DNA of 64,000 bases. Source: Phaeotremella fagi (taxonomy: Eukaryota > Basidiomycota > Tremellomycetes > Tremellales > Phaeotremellaceae). The DNA lies in contig BCHU01000003.1 of the NCBI GenBank assembly GCA_001599715.1, positions 1,905,236 to 1,969,235 on the forward strand, in the 5' to 3' direction. Made by a program: the position numbers and the translations under genes. This document shows positions 1-10,927 of the stretch, in pieces. Under the pieces are notes generated by a model. That model worked only from the letters and a program-made list of their open reading frames with translations. It did no database searches and had not been told where the DNA came from. Position 1 is the stretch's first letter, and each line of letters opens with the position of its first letter.

Positions 1-126
1 CAACCATGTCCTCGAGACACATGTAGCCCGCTCTGTTCGGATTTTGCGATGAAAGGAGCTCAGTTAGCAAAGGGTGCTTACTATCTTTCAAAACAGTAAT
101 GTTTTTCGCTATTCTGACACCAAAAA

Positions 127-1273
127 ATGAATAAACTTCTCGACAATTCTTTCGCGCCCATTGCTTTGACTCTAATGGGAGACCTTTCATTTGTGGTTAT
201 GGAAGGGTTAGTGCAATATTTGGAAAGAGTACACAGTGTTCCAGCCGGGCAAGTAGTTTTGGGTCGAATGGTGAGCTTAAAAGCTTTTACAATCGAGTTC
301 AGTCTTTCTAGGTCACCTCCTGACACTTTGCAGATCCTCTCTCTTGTTATATCCCTCATACTCGGAGGGAATCTTTTGAATGGTTCTGCATTGAATTGGG
401 CAAGAGGGTTTACAAGCCTTATCAGCGTATCTTGTATCTTCATCTCATACAAATATATCAGTCTTTCCGAAGGGTTATCAATCTATCATCTTAAACCGGT
501 TCCAGTGGCGATTTTGTGTTGGTACTTTCTGAAAGAGGATATCGCGAAAAGGCAAATCATCGCTTGCGGTGAGTATTGATCTTGCGAGGGGACACTGACA
601 TGTCGAAGTGGTCTCGATCGGGGCTGTATTGTTGATCTATCAACCAGGGTTTCAACCTTCATTTGGATACGTCGTGGCGATATTGAGTATGCTGACCGGG
701 GCGGGTACAAGTAAGTGATTTTCGAATAGCGTTGCTTACACTTCTAGCGTTCTTGTTGAGACAGATCGATTGCCCTGTTCAAACTACTTTGGCAATTTAT
801 TCAGTCTGCTCGATTATCTTTTCACCCGTGTAAGCTTAGATGGAGGATCAGGAACTGAAGACAGTGTGATCTACTTGGAAACAGAACCCATCCAGTACAA
901 ACTCCCGGTAGTAGCTTGGCTAGCCTTCATTGTTTTAGTGGTACGTCTGACGGTATAATGTAGTCCATCTGACTACGAACTATCACAGGCAACAGGGATT
1001 ATGGGTCAGTTCTGCATGTGTCTAGCACTGCAAAAGGAGACTGGTACGAAAATCGCTCTGTTGGGATACTTTCAAATCGTCTTCTCAATCGGTTTCCAGT
1101 TTCTCATGTGGCACACTGTACCGAGTGTGGTCAAGGTTATGGGCATGGGGATCATCATTGTTGCTGGAGTATTTGGTGCTATTGAGAAGTCGAAGGAGAG
1201 AACAGATTCGGCGAAGGAATACGAGTTGGTGGAGCAGAGAGACGATGAGGGTTCATCCCAGGAAAGTGTATGA
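127..1273 (+). CDS. EamA/DMT-superfamily (SLC35G-like) membrane transporter
   Basis: Multi-exon gene. Exons read about 127-270, 334-567, 609-710, 748-928 and 989-1273. The first intron (271-333, 63 nt) is in frame and easily missed. The protein is a chain of hydrophobic helices with the DMT hallmark near the end of the first repeat (YISLSEGLSIYHLKPVPVAI: loop, then helix with KP.P), a second repeat ending in VKVMGMGIIIVAGVFGAIE, and a charged cytosolic tail. Families of this type move nucleotide sugars or small metabolites across the plasma or Golgi membrane; the substrate cannot be read from sequence. The start is the first ATG after a C/A-rich stretch, but an upstream exon cannot be excluded because the window begins only 126 bases before it. 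Confidence 0.7.
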
Positions 1274-1523
1274 TCGACTGTTGAGATTAGTAATGTATCT
1301 TCTCTTTTCAATATGCTGGAAAGGCTCAAGGACAGCACTGAGGGTAATCACGCCTCTACCGCTTCACGGCAACAAATCACTCGCAATTAAAACATCAATT
1401 TCAAGCTTTACACTATGAGATTCACTCCACTGACGCACTCGTACTTTTTTATGGAAACTACAAAAACTACCTCAGACTCCTCTTCCTCTTACCAAACAGT
1501 TCAAAGGAGCGGATCCTTTCACA

Positions 1524-2132
1524 CTACTGGTTCTCTTTCGAAGACTGTTTGGATCCCTCCTCTGAAGTGAGGGGGGCTGCTGCGGAAACCCCACTCTTCT
1601 TGATTTGATCTTGCTCCTCCATCATCCTGGACAGCCCAGAGAACATGCCCTCGACCCCCGCCTTCAAATTTTTGGAGTAGTTTTGGAGAATTGAAAGAAA
1701 CCCCGGTTCATCCCAATCTGGTTCGTCCTCATCTGAGCTCCCAAGATCTCCCCGGTATTCTACTACTTTGAAATAATTGTTTCTGAAATCAGAAATGCCT
1801 GAATGACCTTTTGATCGGGAAAGTCTGAGACCGATTTTGCGAACACCAGACACAAGTAATGAAGCAGTCGAACGGTGGTGGAAATCTCTGGTGGCAAGAT
1901 AGATGTCGATGGATTCGACCAGTTGGTTTGTTTCGTTCTCGATATCAACCATGATGTTAGAGAGCTGAAGGGTTTGCTCTTCACTAGGAGTGCCGGTGAT
2001 CCCCAACTTTTCGTCAACGAAAGGGGTGAGGCGAGTAAATTGTTTGTCGAGATGATGGAGACGAGACTTCATGTGCTGAGTGTAGTCTGATCTATCTTCA
2101 GCATATTGTGCAAGTAAGTAGGATGAATCCAT
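1524..2132 (-). CDS. Unknown 202-aa protein, paralogue of the 192-aa protein at 2605-3183
   Basis: Single exon, 202 aa, no signal peptide or membrane segment. The N-terminal half is helical and charged (long heptad-like run from about residue 10 to 85). The middle holds RSTASLLVSGVRKIG, matched in the paralogue by RSTGSLLDSGIRKVH. Near residue 150 both carry W(D/E)(E/K)PG, followed by LS.L and then GVEGMFS.L.RM. The C-terminus is Ser/Glu/Lys-rich and probably disordered. I do not recognise the family. It has a normal start ATG and its own duplicated 5' and 3' flanks, so it is probably expressed. Identity to its neighbour is low outside the shared motifs, so the duplication is not recent. Confidence 0.75.
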   Translation of the reverse strand: MDSSYLLAQYAEDRSDYTQHMKSRLHHLDKQFTRLTPFVDEKLGITGTPSEEQTLQLSNIMVDIENETNQLVESIDIYLATRDFHHRSTASLLVSGVRKIGLRLSRSKGHSGISDFRNNYFKVVEYRGDLGSSDEDEPDWDEPGFLSILQNYSKNLKAGVEGMFSGLSRMMEEQDQIKKSGVSAAAPLTSEEGSKQSSKENQ

Positions 2133-2604
2133 GTTTTTGTTTTCTACTCGTGTTCAAGACTGTGATTTCCTGGTGAGAAATAGTAGGAGAAAGTAAGTGA
2201 AGAGGGATAAAAAAAGAGACAAAGTTTACTTGTTTTATCTCAAGACCCAGCTGGAGAGGTCAAAGGAAGTTACTGTAGCTATCATAGGCTGACAGGCTCC
2301 AATGTCTGCATGAAAGGACAACATGAAAGGACAAAACTGAAAGGATGACCTCATGGAAACTGCTAGAAAATCCTTACATATTCGATATATCAGAATTTCT
2401 ATCACAAAGTTGACACTCTTTCCACCACTTTGTAGCAGTAAAGTTACCTTTTTCATTGAACTATCAAGATCAAGCTTTCACTTCACTGACACATTCATTC
2501 GTTACTAAAAAAATTACCAAAACTACCTAAGACTCGTCTTCACTTTACCACCACTCACTAACCTCCCTACCAAACAATTCAAAAGAGCCGATCATTTCAC
2601 ACTA

Positions 2605-3183
2605 CTAGTTTTTCGAAGAATTCATTTTGTCCCACTCCTTTGAAGAGATGGGAACTGCTCTCTTCCCAAGCAACCCTAATTGACTTTGGTCGTACTCCAT
2701 CCGGAGCAGCTGACTGAACATCCCCTCGACCCGCAAATCGAGGTCTTGTGAACAGCTTCTGAGAGTTGACAGGAAGGTATTCCCCGGTTTCTCCCAATCT
2801 GACTCTTTTTGAGTTTGCTTCAAAACATCTTGCTGGACGATTTTAGCTTTGGTAAACCCATTCTTGAATTGAGAAGTGGCCGAATCATCCCATTCATGAT
2901 GGGCACCGACATGGACCTTCCGAATACCAGAATCCAATAATGAACCAGTGGAACGACTGAATTTTTGGTTCTCGAGATAGATGTTGATGAATGAGACCAG
3001 CTCGTCTTTTGAATTCTTGATGGCATTCAAGATTGGACGGAGGTCTTTAGTTTGCTGCTTGGTAAGATCTCCGTTGGTCTCGTTTACCAGACTGGTAAGA
3101 GGCTCGAATGTTCGGTTGAGGCGATCGAGAAGCTCTGCGTGTTGTTTGTATTGTGATTGATTGTATGACGGGAGGGTCGACAT
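2605..3183 (-). CDS. Unknown 192-aa protein, paralogue of the 202-aa protein at 1524-2132
   Basis: Single exon, 192 aa, soluble and highly charged. It shares with the neighbouring copy the order of motifs: an N-terminal helical region with repeated Leu/charged residues, an IYL.....F.RST.SLL.SG(I/V)RK core at about residues 85-110, the W(D/E)(E/K)PG box, and a VEGMFS.L.RM segment near the C-terminus. Neither copy shows catalytic signatures I know. The copy number and flank similarity show that this gene and 1524-2132 arose by segmental tandem duplication. Function unknown. Confidence 0.75.
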   Translation of the reverse strand: MSTLPSYNQSQYKQHAELLDRLNRTFEPLTSLVNETNGDLTKQQTKDLRPILNAIKNSKDELVSFINIYLENQKFSRSTGSLLDSGIRKVHVGAHHEWDDSATSQFKNGFTKAKIVQQDVLKQTQKESDWEKPGNTFLSTLRSCSQDLDLRVEGMFSQLLRMEYDQSQLGLLGKRAVPISSKEWDKMNSSKN

Positions 3184-3612
3184 GATTGTCTATTCGTGCT
3201 CAAAGCTGTGATTGACTTGTAGAAAGTAGTATGAGTGAACACAAAAAGAAAATGAAGGATAATGACAGAGAAGAGCCTTCTCGTCTTCTAAATGAAGACC
3301 CAGAGAGGTCAAAGGAACTAGCTGTCATAGACTGACAGGCTCCACTACCTAAAAGGACAAAAACTAAAAGGACTCCCTCCTGGAACTGCTAGAATATCTT
3401 TACATGTTTGATAAATCAGATTACCTATCACAAAGGTTACACTCTTTTGTGTACTTGCTTCATGTGAGAGATTGTCAAAGCCACTCACTTTCACAAACCG
3501 CCACATTCAAATACGTCATCACAGGGTTACTATCCATCCAAGAAGTAAAAGAGGATATGATCTTCAGATCCAACATCCATAAATTAAGTTTTTAATATCA
3601 ACAATATCACCA
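3184..3612. promoter_or_regulatory. Divergent intergenic region between the second paralogue and the membrane protein
   Basis: 429 bases without a coding exon. The left two thirds (to about 3440) is the duplicated 5' flank of the unknown paralogue and carries repeated AAAGGAC units. The right part is AT-rich and leads to the ATG at 3613. No further feature seen. Confidence 0.5.
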
Positions 3613-4727
3613 ATGTCAAGCTACGACCCCCCAGTAGAAGATCTAATAACCCCCCAGGAGTTCAAAGCTTCAATGCGTCTAGTCAGACTCCAGATAGCTA
3701 TCCCTATAAGTGTTCTCATTTCCATGGGAGCCAATCTGGTTTGTGCTCTAGCCATCAAACCTGGTCTGGCCGGGATTTCAGCTTTGAAACCTACTCTCCT
3801 CACTCCAAATTCTTATTTGATTGGGTTTTATTGGGTTGTGTTGTATATCTTGCAGAGTGGGTCGAAGGTTTTCTGGGATGGGAATTATACTGACTGTATT
3901 AGTCGGATTCTGTCTTGAGCTGCTTCTTGTACGGAAGGATGAGACCAAGGTGGGGACTTTACTCTCAACGTTACTGATACCAGGAAACACTCGTTAACGG
4001 TGTCGGACTTCGTTTCGCTATTGCCAATTGGTTGATGGCAGGGTGGGCTGTATGTTGGACACTCCAGGTGTTTATCGTTTCAGAAGTTTTAATCTTGTTA
4101 AACGTGATCAACGTGTGAGTATTTCCAACAACAGGATCATTCTGACATGCACCCAGACTCTCCATCTTGATCACTCTCATCCCCCACCCCCCATCATTCA
4201 AAAGACCACTTGACGCTCTATTCATCCATTCACCGATGATGCTGTTGTTCTCAATCCTCTTCCAAGTAGATTGGTTACACAACGGATTCGTAGCTTTGAA
4301 CTGGATCATCAGGGATGAATCTCAACTTGGTCGATACACTTGGCAAGCTGTTGGATCGATCGCCGCTGTCAATTTGATAGTTGCTATATGGGAAGCAGCC
4401 AGACGTTCTTAGTAAGCCTGTCACTGGTTACATAATCCAGAACTAACTTCGTATAGCATCATGACAGCTTCATCTGTTTATCTGCTATTCTCCATCCTCC
4501 TCTCTTCGCCAAGAACGACTCCGACATTACCAACAACAGCTCTACCCAAACCAACACCTTTACTTATAACTTTAATCGTCTGTTTGGTACTTCATCCTGT
4601 CGCTTTGATTGCCGGATTGGCCTGGAAGAGAACCCGTGAAAGAGAAGGTAGAATCAGACTTGAGGAAGAGGTTGAGAGAGCTGAAGAGAGGGAGGCGGAA
4701 GCTGAGATCGCCGCCGGAACTGCTTAG
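3613..4727 (+). CDS. Multi-spanning fungal membrane protein (DUF1774-like)
   Basis: Five exons by splice-signal reading: 3613 to about 3856, 3903-3950, 3986-4113, 4203-4411 and 4457-4727. The joins give a continuous protein of roughly 300 aa with about seven hydrophobic segments. Examples are LIGFYWVVLYILQ, WLMAGWAVCWTLQVFIVSEV, LFSILFQVDWLHNGFVALNW and LLITLIVCLVLHPVALIAGL. It ends in a charged coiled tail rich in Arg/Glu (about 40 residues). The W..LY.LQIGF and CWTLQVF pattern recalls the fungal DUF1774 family, but I place it there only tentatively. No catalytic motif or signal peptide is visible. Function unknown. Confidence 0.6.
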
Positions 4728-4935
4728 GTGAAGTGAGACGAGAGCTAGGAGGATCTGTCGTTGATGTAGAGCGCGCTAGTCGGATTATGAAGATACCCAG
4801 TTGCAACAAGTTTACAACCAGACGTCGGTGTCAAGAGAAAGTCTTTACCGCTTATACTACGAATAGTACTAACATCCACGTCGATGACATATGGTACCTT
4901 CAAATTCATACTAATCATTAACCATCTACAAACAC

Positions 4936-7620
4936 TCATCTAGAATCAGCTAACAAAATCTCCTCAAGAGCGTCAACAACCTCAACATCCAATTCGAACC
5001 CTCGCAACCGACTCAAAGTAACTCCCAGCGTAGAACCTTTATTCACGACATCAAGTATTTTACCTTTAACGTCGATACCGAGTTGGAAAGAATCGAGTAG
5101 GTCGTATACGATTGCTTTGACGTCGTTATGGAGAAGTTGGGGGTTAGCACCCAATTCAATGGATTTACTGGTAAACTTTCCAAGATCGATTAAAGTGTTG
5201 TTCTTGATCTTCTTGTTTTGATAAGTAGGTTCACAGGAGACTACATGTAACAACCAGGATTTCTCGATTGGTGAATCGATTTCCAAAACCCCCGTTTTTT
5301 GAGTGTACCTAATAGTCATCTTGTTAAATTTGACATCCTGAATTTCAGCTCCTTTACCGTCGTCTTCGTAAAGCACGAATTCAGCGTCTGAACCAACGAC
5401 CAAGATGATTTCGATGATCTCTGGATTTTCAGTCCCATTCTGTAGATCACTTTTATCGATTGGCAAGATCGTTCCTTGTTTTGCTAGAACCGGGATCTGA
5501 TTCAACAAACGATGTAATCGTACGATCCTATCTCCTTCATAGACTACACCGGTGAAGATATCAACCCAAACCCCAGGTGGTAACCAAGTTGGAGCGACTC
5601 CTCTGAGGGTTGATCGATCTCTTGGTGAAGTGATCGGAGAAACCAACAGATCACCAAAGAAATATTCGTTCTTGTGTTGATAAGCTAATTCTTCATTGGG
5701 GTACTCGTGATATACAGGTTTAATCAATGTTTCACCTGTTCTAGCTGCTTCCACTGATTTGGTGTAGATGAACGGGATCAGACGGTGGCGGAGTTGCAGG
5801 GCTTCTTTCATTACCTGTTGGGTTTCTGGGGAGTGACGCCATGGTTCGCGCGTGTTGTAGGGGTTTATGGAGGAATGTAGTCGGAGGATAGGCGAGAAGA
5901 CTCCAAGTTGCGTCCAACGGGCCATCAGTTCGTTATCCTGGTATTAGAGTTTGTTAGATATTTAACTGACTCACCTTGTACCCGTGATAATGTCCCCCAA
6001 TGTCGTTTGACCACCAGCCAAATCCAGCGTTAGAAGCTGTAGCTGTGAATTCAGGCTGGAAATGCAGGGATTCCCAGGTGATATGGGTGTCCTGGGATTT
6101 ACACTCAGTGTCAAAAGTTCGAACCCTCGCTTCGACTCACACCTGAAAACCCGATTGGATATCTTTGACTACCTAAACCTGCGAATCTTGAGAACGTCAT
6201 ACATCTGTTCCCTCGCCAACCGCTGTCCAAGAAATGGAAATGGTTGAGAATCCATAATGGATCTATGCCCACTTGTTTGGAGTAGGTACCTGGAGATGGG
6301 TTAGTGGAGCATGACTGGGTAGACTTACCCTGTTGCCAATCTAACCACCAAAGGTCGATACCCTACGATCGATCAGTTAGACCCTCACCTGGACCCACCT
6401 GTTCCTCTAGCGTATGCGACAAAACAGTAAAATAAGCAGCCATAAACTCCTTATCAACAGCGTTAAACCCAATTCCAGTTCCTTCACTAGCATCTCTACC
6501 CAAAGCTTTACACATTTTCGGATAGATCTCTTCGAAACTTCTAACCCCATCTGCTGGATGGGTGTTGACCGAGATCTTTAAGTTCAAGTCGTGCAGTTGT
6601 TGAAGGAATTTTTCGGGGTCCGGGAATAATTTTTTATTCCATCTGAAGTCGGGTGGGGTTTGAGCTTTGTCTGGATCGGTTCACTCACGTATAACCGGTC
6701 CAACCTGAACCTTGACCTTCTGGGATGTCGTCCACTAAATGCCAGTCCATATCTAAAACGGCTACCGATAATGGAATCTCTTCCTTCTTGAATCGTTCCA
6801 TTACACCAAGATATTCCTCGGCAGAGTATTTGTCTGGTCTAGATCAACAATTGGTTTTAAAAGCTACAGGTGACATACAATATCTTGACCACCAATTACC
6901 TAACGCCCATCTAGGCAACAAGGGTGGTTTACCAGAAATCTCGTTGAACACTTTTAACGCTTCCTTGTAATCTCGTCCGTAGGCGAAGAGATAGTAATCT
7001 TGTCGATTCGGTTGACGGGAGCCTACCCAGTTGTCTGTCAAGATCATTGACTTTGAGTCGTCGATGAAAGCGAACCCTTCCTGTAAATTGTCAGCGCGAA
7101 TACCACAGTTGAACACTCACTTTTGATAGAATCCCCGCCTCCAATTCACATCTTCCGTTGACGTCGTCCAACGTTCGTGCTGTTCCTCCCAGATTCGAGA
7201 TGGGGACTCCAAACCTCCATTCTGAAGTGTGGTTGCCGACTAGACAACTGTCAACAAAACAAATACACCTCAAAAACAATTCCCTAACCCACGTTTAGAA
7301 TTCAACACAACATGTAAACCACTAGGACTAAATTCCTTCCCGTCATAACTCAAATGGAATCTTTCAGTATAAACATCAATCCCACCTTGACCATCTTCGA
7401 TAACCTTGAATTTAGGTGTCGCTAGATTCCTGTTGATCACAAAAGTCGACGCTCGATCTTCGAAACCTATTTCGTTGGGTGGACTCGATTCCAATCGAAT
7501 CAAGCCTGGGGTGAGGATTGTGATTCTATGGTTTTGGAATTGGAGGGTCGATTCTTTCGGGGCTTGCGGGGTGAACTTTAGAGGGGGCAGAGAGGATAAC
7601 CATTTCTCAGAGAGTGACAT
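4936..7620 (-). CDS. Glycoside hydrolase family 31 (alpha-glucosidase/alpha-xylosidase type)
   Basis: Minus-strand gene of about eight exons, roughly 770 aa. There is no signal peptide, so it is probably cytosolic and acts on imported or internal alpha-glucosides or xylosides. The N-terminal GH31 beta-sandwich is at 7620-7100. The barrel follows with GKPPLLPRWALGNWWSRY, then GIDLWWLDWQQG (catalytic nucleophile Asp in WLDW), RFAG...IGFSG and DTHITWESLHFQ split by an intron at about 6065-6110 (general acid Asp in SGDT), and FGWWSNDIGGHYHG. The C-terminal all-beta domains fill 5925-4936. WLDWQQG is typical of a GH31 subgroup rather than secreted maltases. Exact substrate not determinable. Confidence 0.88.
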
Positions 7621-8006
7621 CTTGGTTTGGTTACTCCAATCTCTCTTGGGCTTCAGTCTTATGCTTACTTATACTGTATCTTCGTAGATATGGATACCTC
7701 TTGAGTTGGACCGACGATTCACCGTCTCACTATCCAGCTGACATTTCTACGTCACTAGTGCCAAAAGTGACCGATTATTATCCGGTCACAGTATCTACGC
7801 CATGCTTTCGAGAACATGCATAAATGTCTTAGAATTTTATGGGATGAACCCTTTGTGCAGTAGCATAACGCCGATCATAACTCCGCCACTATGCCACGAG
7901 AAGCCAACTCCTCCACCTCCTTGCTCGATGTAATAAATGACAATCAAATTTCAATTCCACTTTTACATCTTACCATCATCTATATCTTATCAATTTCATC
8001 TTCACC
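7621..8006. promoter_or_regulatory. Divergent promoter between GH31 gene and RNA15-like gene
   Basis: 386 bases, no exon. It contains one CRE-like TACGTCA at 7748-7754 and AT-rich stretches toward the right gene. Nothing else is recognised. Confidence 0.4.
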
Positions 8007-9505
8007 ATGCCCCCTTCAGGTGGTTCAAGAACTATATTTGGTGAGCTATAGTAAGAAAATTCGGACGTAGCTGACATTTTACCCAGTTGCAAATCTTCCT
8101 TTGTTAGTTCCCTGCTCTTCGTCTTGACCATGAACTAACCCATTTCCAGTGACGTCTCTGAAGAACAACTCGCTAATGTTTTCGCTGAAGCTGGACCGGT
8201 TAATAATGTAGAGTAAGCAGATGTCGCAGAAGGAGACACCATCTGACTGTACTGATAGAATCAAATTCGATCCAGCAACTGGTAAATCAAAAGGCTACGC
8301 CTTTGTTCAATTCTACGGTAGGTCCAAAAGTCATAGGGACATAGTGCCTAAACCCCTTCTAGACGACGCAACAGCTCTCTCAGCAGTGAGGAATCTGCAA
8401 TCAGTCCCAGTAAACGGCAGGAATCTCCGTGTCGAACCATCAACAGACGAACCTACACATCAAAGAGGGACGCTGGGCGGACGACCTGGTCGAGGCAGAG
8501 GAGGCGGTGGGGGACCAGATTTCGGACGTGAAAGGGAAAGATCACCACCGCCCTTCGTTAGAGGTGGCTACAACCCACCTAGATCTGATGCATTTTCAAA
8601 CCAGCCACCACCTCAACAATCTTTACCACCACCTGCTGGCCCACCTGGACATCTGGGAGGTAGAATCGATATCGCTGCGCTTCCACCTGGAACGGATTTA
8701 CCGGGTACTACCCCACTTGACGCCATCAGTAAAACTCTGGCTGCTGTTAGTCCAGGTCAAATGCAGGAGGTTATGGCTGGTATGAAGGTGGGTGGGGTTT
8801 GGATACCGTTTTACTGACTAGATCGGAAGACTTTAATCACCACACAACCAGATCAAGCTCGTCAATTGTTAGCCAACAAACCTCAACTAGCTTATGCTCT
8901 GTTCCAAGCTATGCTTCTGATGAATATAATAGATCCAGCTGTTTTACAGGTATGCTATTGTTCAATGTCACAAGAGACTAACGCCTCCAGCGAATCACAC
9001 CGGTCCCAGCACCACCCGCTGCACAATACCAAGCCTACCCACCAGCCGCAGTTCCAGCATCCATACCACCCCCAACCCAAAACTATTATCCACCCCCACC
9101 AAACCAATCTTACAGACCACCACCACCAGTCAACCCATCGCCTGCACCTTACGCACCACCTTCACAGACTTATGCACCTCCTCCACAACAATATCAACCC
9201 CCACCACAGAGTTATCCCCCTCCTCCACAGAACGACGGTTTGGCAGCTGCACAAGCTGCGCTGGCTGGAACGAATTTACCAGAGGATCAGAAGGTGCGTG
9301 CAGTCTGTTGCCGTGGGCTATACTGATTAGACATTTCGTTCAGGCAATGTTGCTTCAAGTTCTCAGTCTTACAAACGATCAGATCAATGCTTTGGACGCA
9401 ACGCAGAAAGCTTCAATCATGGCTTTGGTACGTTGTCTAGGTGGTATATTTAACAGAACTAATGAATTCGTTTAGAGACAACAATTCCTTGGAGCTGCAG
9501 CTTAG
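8007..9505 (+). CDS. RNA15: Cleavage stimulation factor subunit 2 (CstF-64 / Rna15-like), mRNA 3'-end processing
   Basis: Exon joins give MPPSGGSRTIFVANLPFDVSE, an RRM with RNP2 (IFVANLPF) and RNP1 (KGYAFVQF), followed by DDATALSAVRNLQ and NGRNLRVE. Then come a Gly/Arg-rich linker, a hinge region (PLDAISKTLAAVSPGQMQEVMAGMK continuing through 8850-8950: LLANKPQLAYALFQAMLLMN), a Pro/Gln/Tyr-rich low-complexity segment (9000-9280), and a C-terminal helical domain (LQVLSLTNDQINALDATQKA...IMALRQQFLGAAA). That order is the CstF-64/Rna15 architecture. The protein binds the U/GU-rich downstream element of pre-mRNA and recruits the cleavage complex in the nucleus. The stop is at 9503-9505, 155 bases from the convergent SEC62 stop. 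Confidence 0.9.
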
Positions 9506-9660
9506 GTGTTTGAGAACTTTTTTGGAGGGTATGAAGCGAGGAAATGGGATTGAGACGCACGCAGTATTTTCGTATCGAATGAAGAAACTTCATTATGCAC
9601 ATGTATAAATAGATCGCCGTAACGGCTTGACTAAGACCATGGCGTAACCCTAGCATTCGC

Positions 9661-10757
9661 CTAAGCCTCATCATCATCAATCTCTTCAACAGTAGCAGAT
9701 TGAACATGTCTCTTAGTCGTCGTCGTCGAATCCAAATCAACCTCTACGGCTGAACTCGTCCCCTTTGAATCTGATTTCTCCTTTCTGGATTTACTGGAAC
9801 CGGGAATCTTCTTTTTACGTTTCTTGGGGGGTTCATCGTATGCCCATCCGGGGATGAAAGAGTCGACCTGGTTGTATTAGTTGGAGTGGAGAAAGAGCCA
9901 AAACCAAAAGCACTCACGAATCCAACATCTTCGAATAGATTCGGGAAGATCCAAATAGCTTTTGGGAACGCGACCAAAGTGAAGACGTAAAATATCAATC
10001 TAAAGATACTCATAACGATGAAAGCTCCGATGAGGATCAAAGCGCCTATACTGAGATACCAGACTCCCAAACGTAATTTAACGGGCCAGAGGGGGAACAT
10101 GACTCCAGTCAACATTATGGTGATCATGGCTATTCCACCTAGGATCGTTGTTAGAGGTGAACCCTCGTAGAACCAGGCGTAGTGGGTTAATTCTTCGAAC
10201 GATTGTTGCGGGGAGAGTTGGATTGGTTTAGGTGAACCTGAGGGGAGAGGGGTTTCGGGGGTAGGTCGATCGACACGTAGGAAGAAGGCGCTGTGGGTGT
10301 TAGCTACAGCGAATTATCTCATGGGCGACTCACTAGGGTAGGAGTTTTCTCATTATCTCTTTAGCTTCCTCTTCGGTTTTTATGACGGGCACTTTCTTGA
10401 GTTTTTGATAGGCAGGTCCTTGAAGTGTACGGAGAGCTGTTTTACCTGAAAACAGATGAATATCTTGTAACCGAAACAAAGGTGTCACGACTTACCTCTG
10501 AAATAATCAATTCTTTTCCCGTTCAAAACCCCAGTTCTAACTTTCGGACCATTCTTTCCTCTCAAGAATTTGATGACGTTCTTTAGTTCTGGCGTGACCT
10601 TGATGCAGGGTTAGATGTGTGATGTTGGATGATACATTCATCGATTCTTTACTTACACGTTTTCTGTTGATTGCCTATGGTTAGTAGTCGATCTTTCGGG
10701 GTTGTTGGTTACTCACTGTGCTTCCATGACTGGTGTTGCATCGTTCAGTGATGCCAT
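9661..10757 (-). CDS. SEC62: Translocation protein SEC62 (ER post-translational import)
   Basis: Start MASLNDATPVMEAQ at 10757, several short introns, stop after EEIDDDEA at 9661. It has the conserved N-terminal cytosolic domain (LKNVIKFLRGKNGPKVRTG, then GKRIDYFRGK), the linker ending EGSPLTTILGG, and two transmembrane segments joined by a short lumenal turn (ITIMLTGVMFPLWPVKLRLG and LSIGALILIGAFIVMSIFRL). After these come FPKAIWIFPNLFEDVGFVDSF and a basic, then acidic, C-terminal tail. SEC62 works with SEC63, SEC71 and SEC72 and the SEC61 channel to import proteins with weak signal sequences. The acidic end is typical of Sec62. Confidence 0.93.
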
Positions 10758-10927
10758 GGTGAGTTGAGTGTTTGTTATGGATGGAAGAACAAAAGAGAAG
10801 TAGTTGGAAGAGGGGTTAATTCTAATTGAATCGTTGCTGTCAAATGGTTGCGTGGCACGTGGCATGCCTTTCATCTATCAAATCAGGCCAGAAAAATCAA
10901 TGAAAAGTGTTCATCCGCATGCATGAT

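Larger units (their letters stand above)
1430..3450. repeat. ~1 kb tandem duplication holding two paralogous genes
   Basis: Two diverged copies in the same orientation, about 1430-2450 and 2480-3450. Similarity covers more than the coding part. The 3' flanks share the ACCAAACA(G/A)TTCAAA and TTTCACACTACT stretches (1492-1530 and 2568-2610). The 5' flanks share AGACCCAG, GAGAGGTCAAAGGAA, CTGACAGGCTCCA, repeated AAAGGAC and TATCACAAAG (2243-2440 and 3297-3440). The whole gene with its promoter and terminator was therefore copied. Confidence 0.85.

Noticed and set aside
6110..6140. A tRNA T-arm-like GTTCGAACC inside the GH31 gene
   Set aside because: The flanking bases do not form a 5-bp T stem on either strand, no acceptor or anticodon arms can be drawn, and the stretch is a good intron (GTGTGAGT to CAG) within the GH31 frame.
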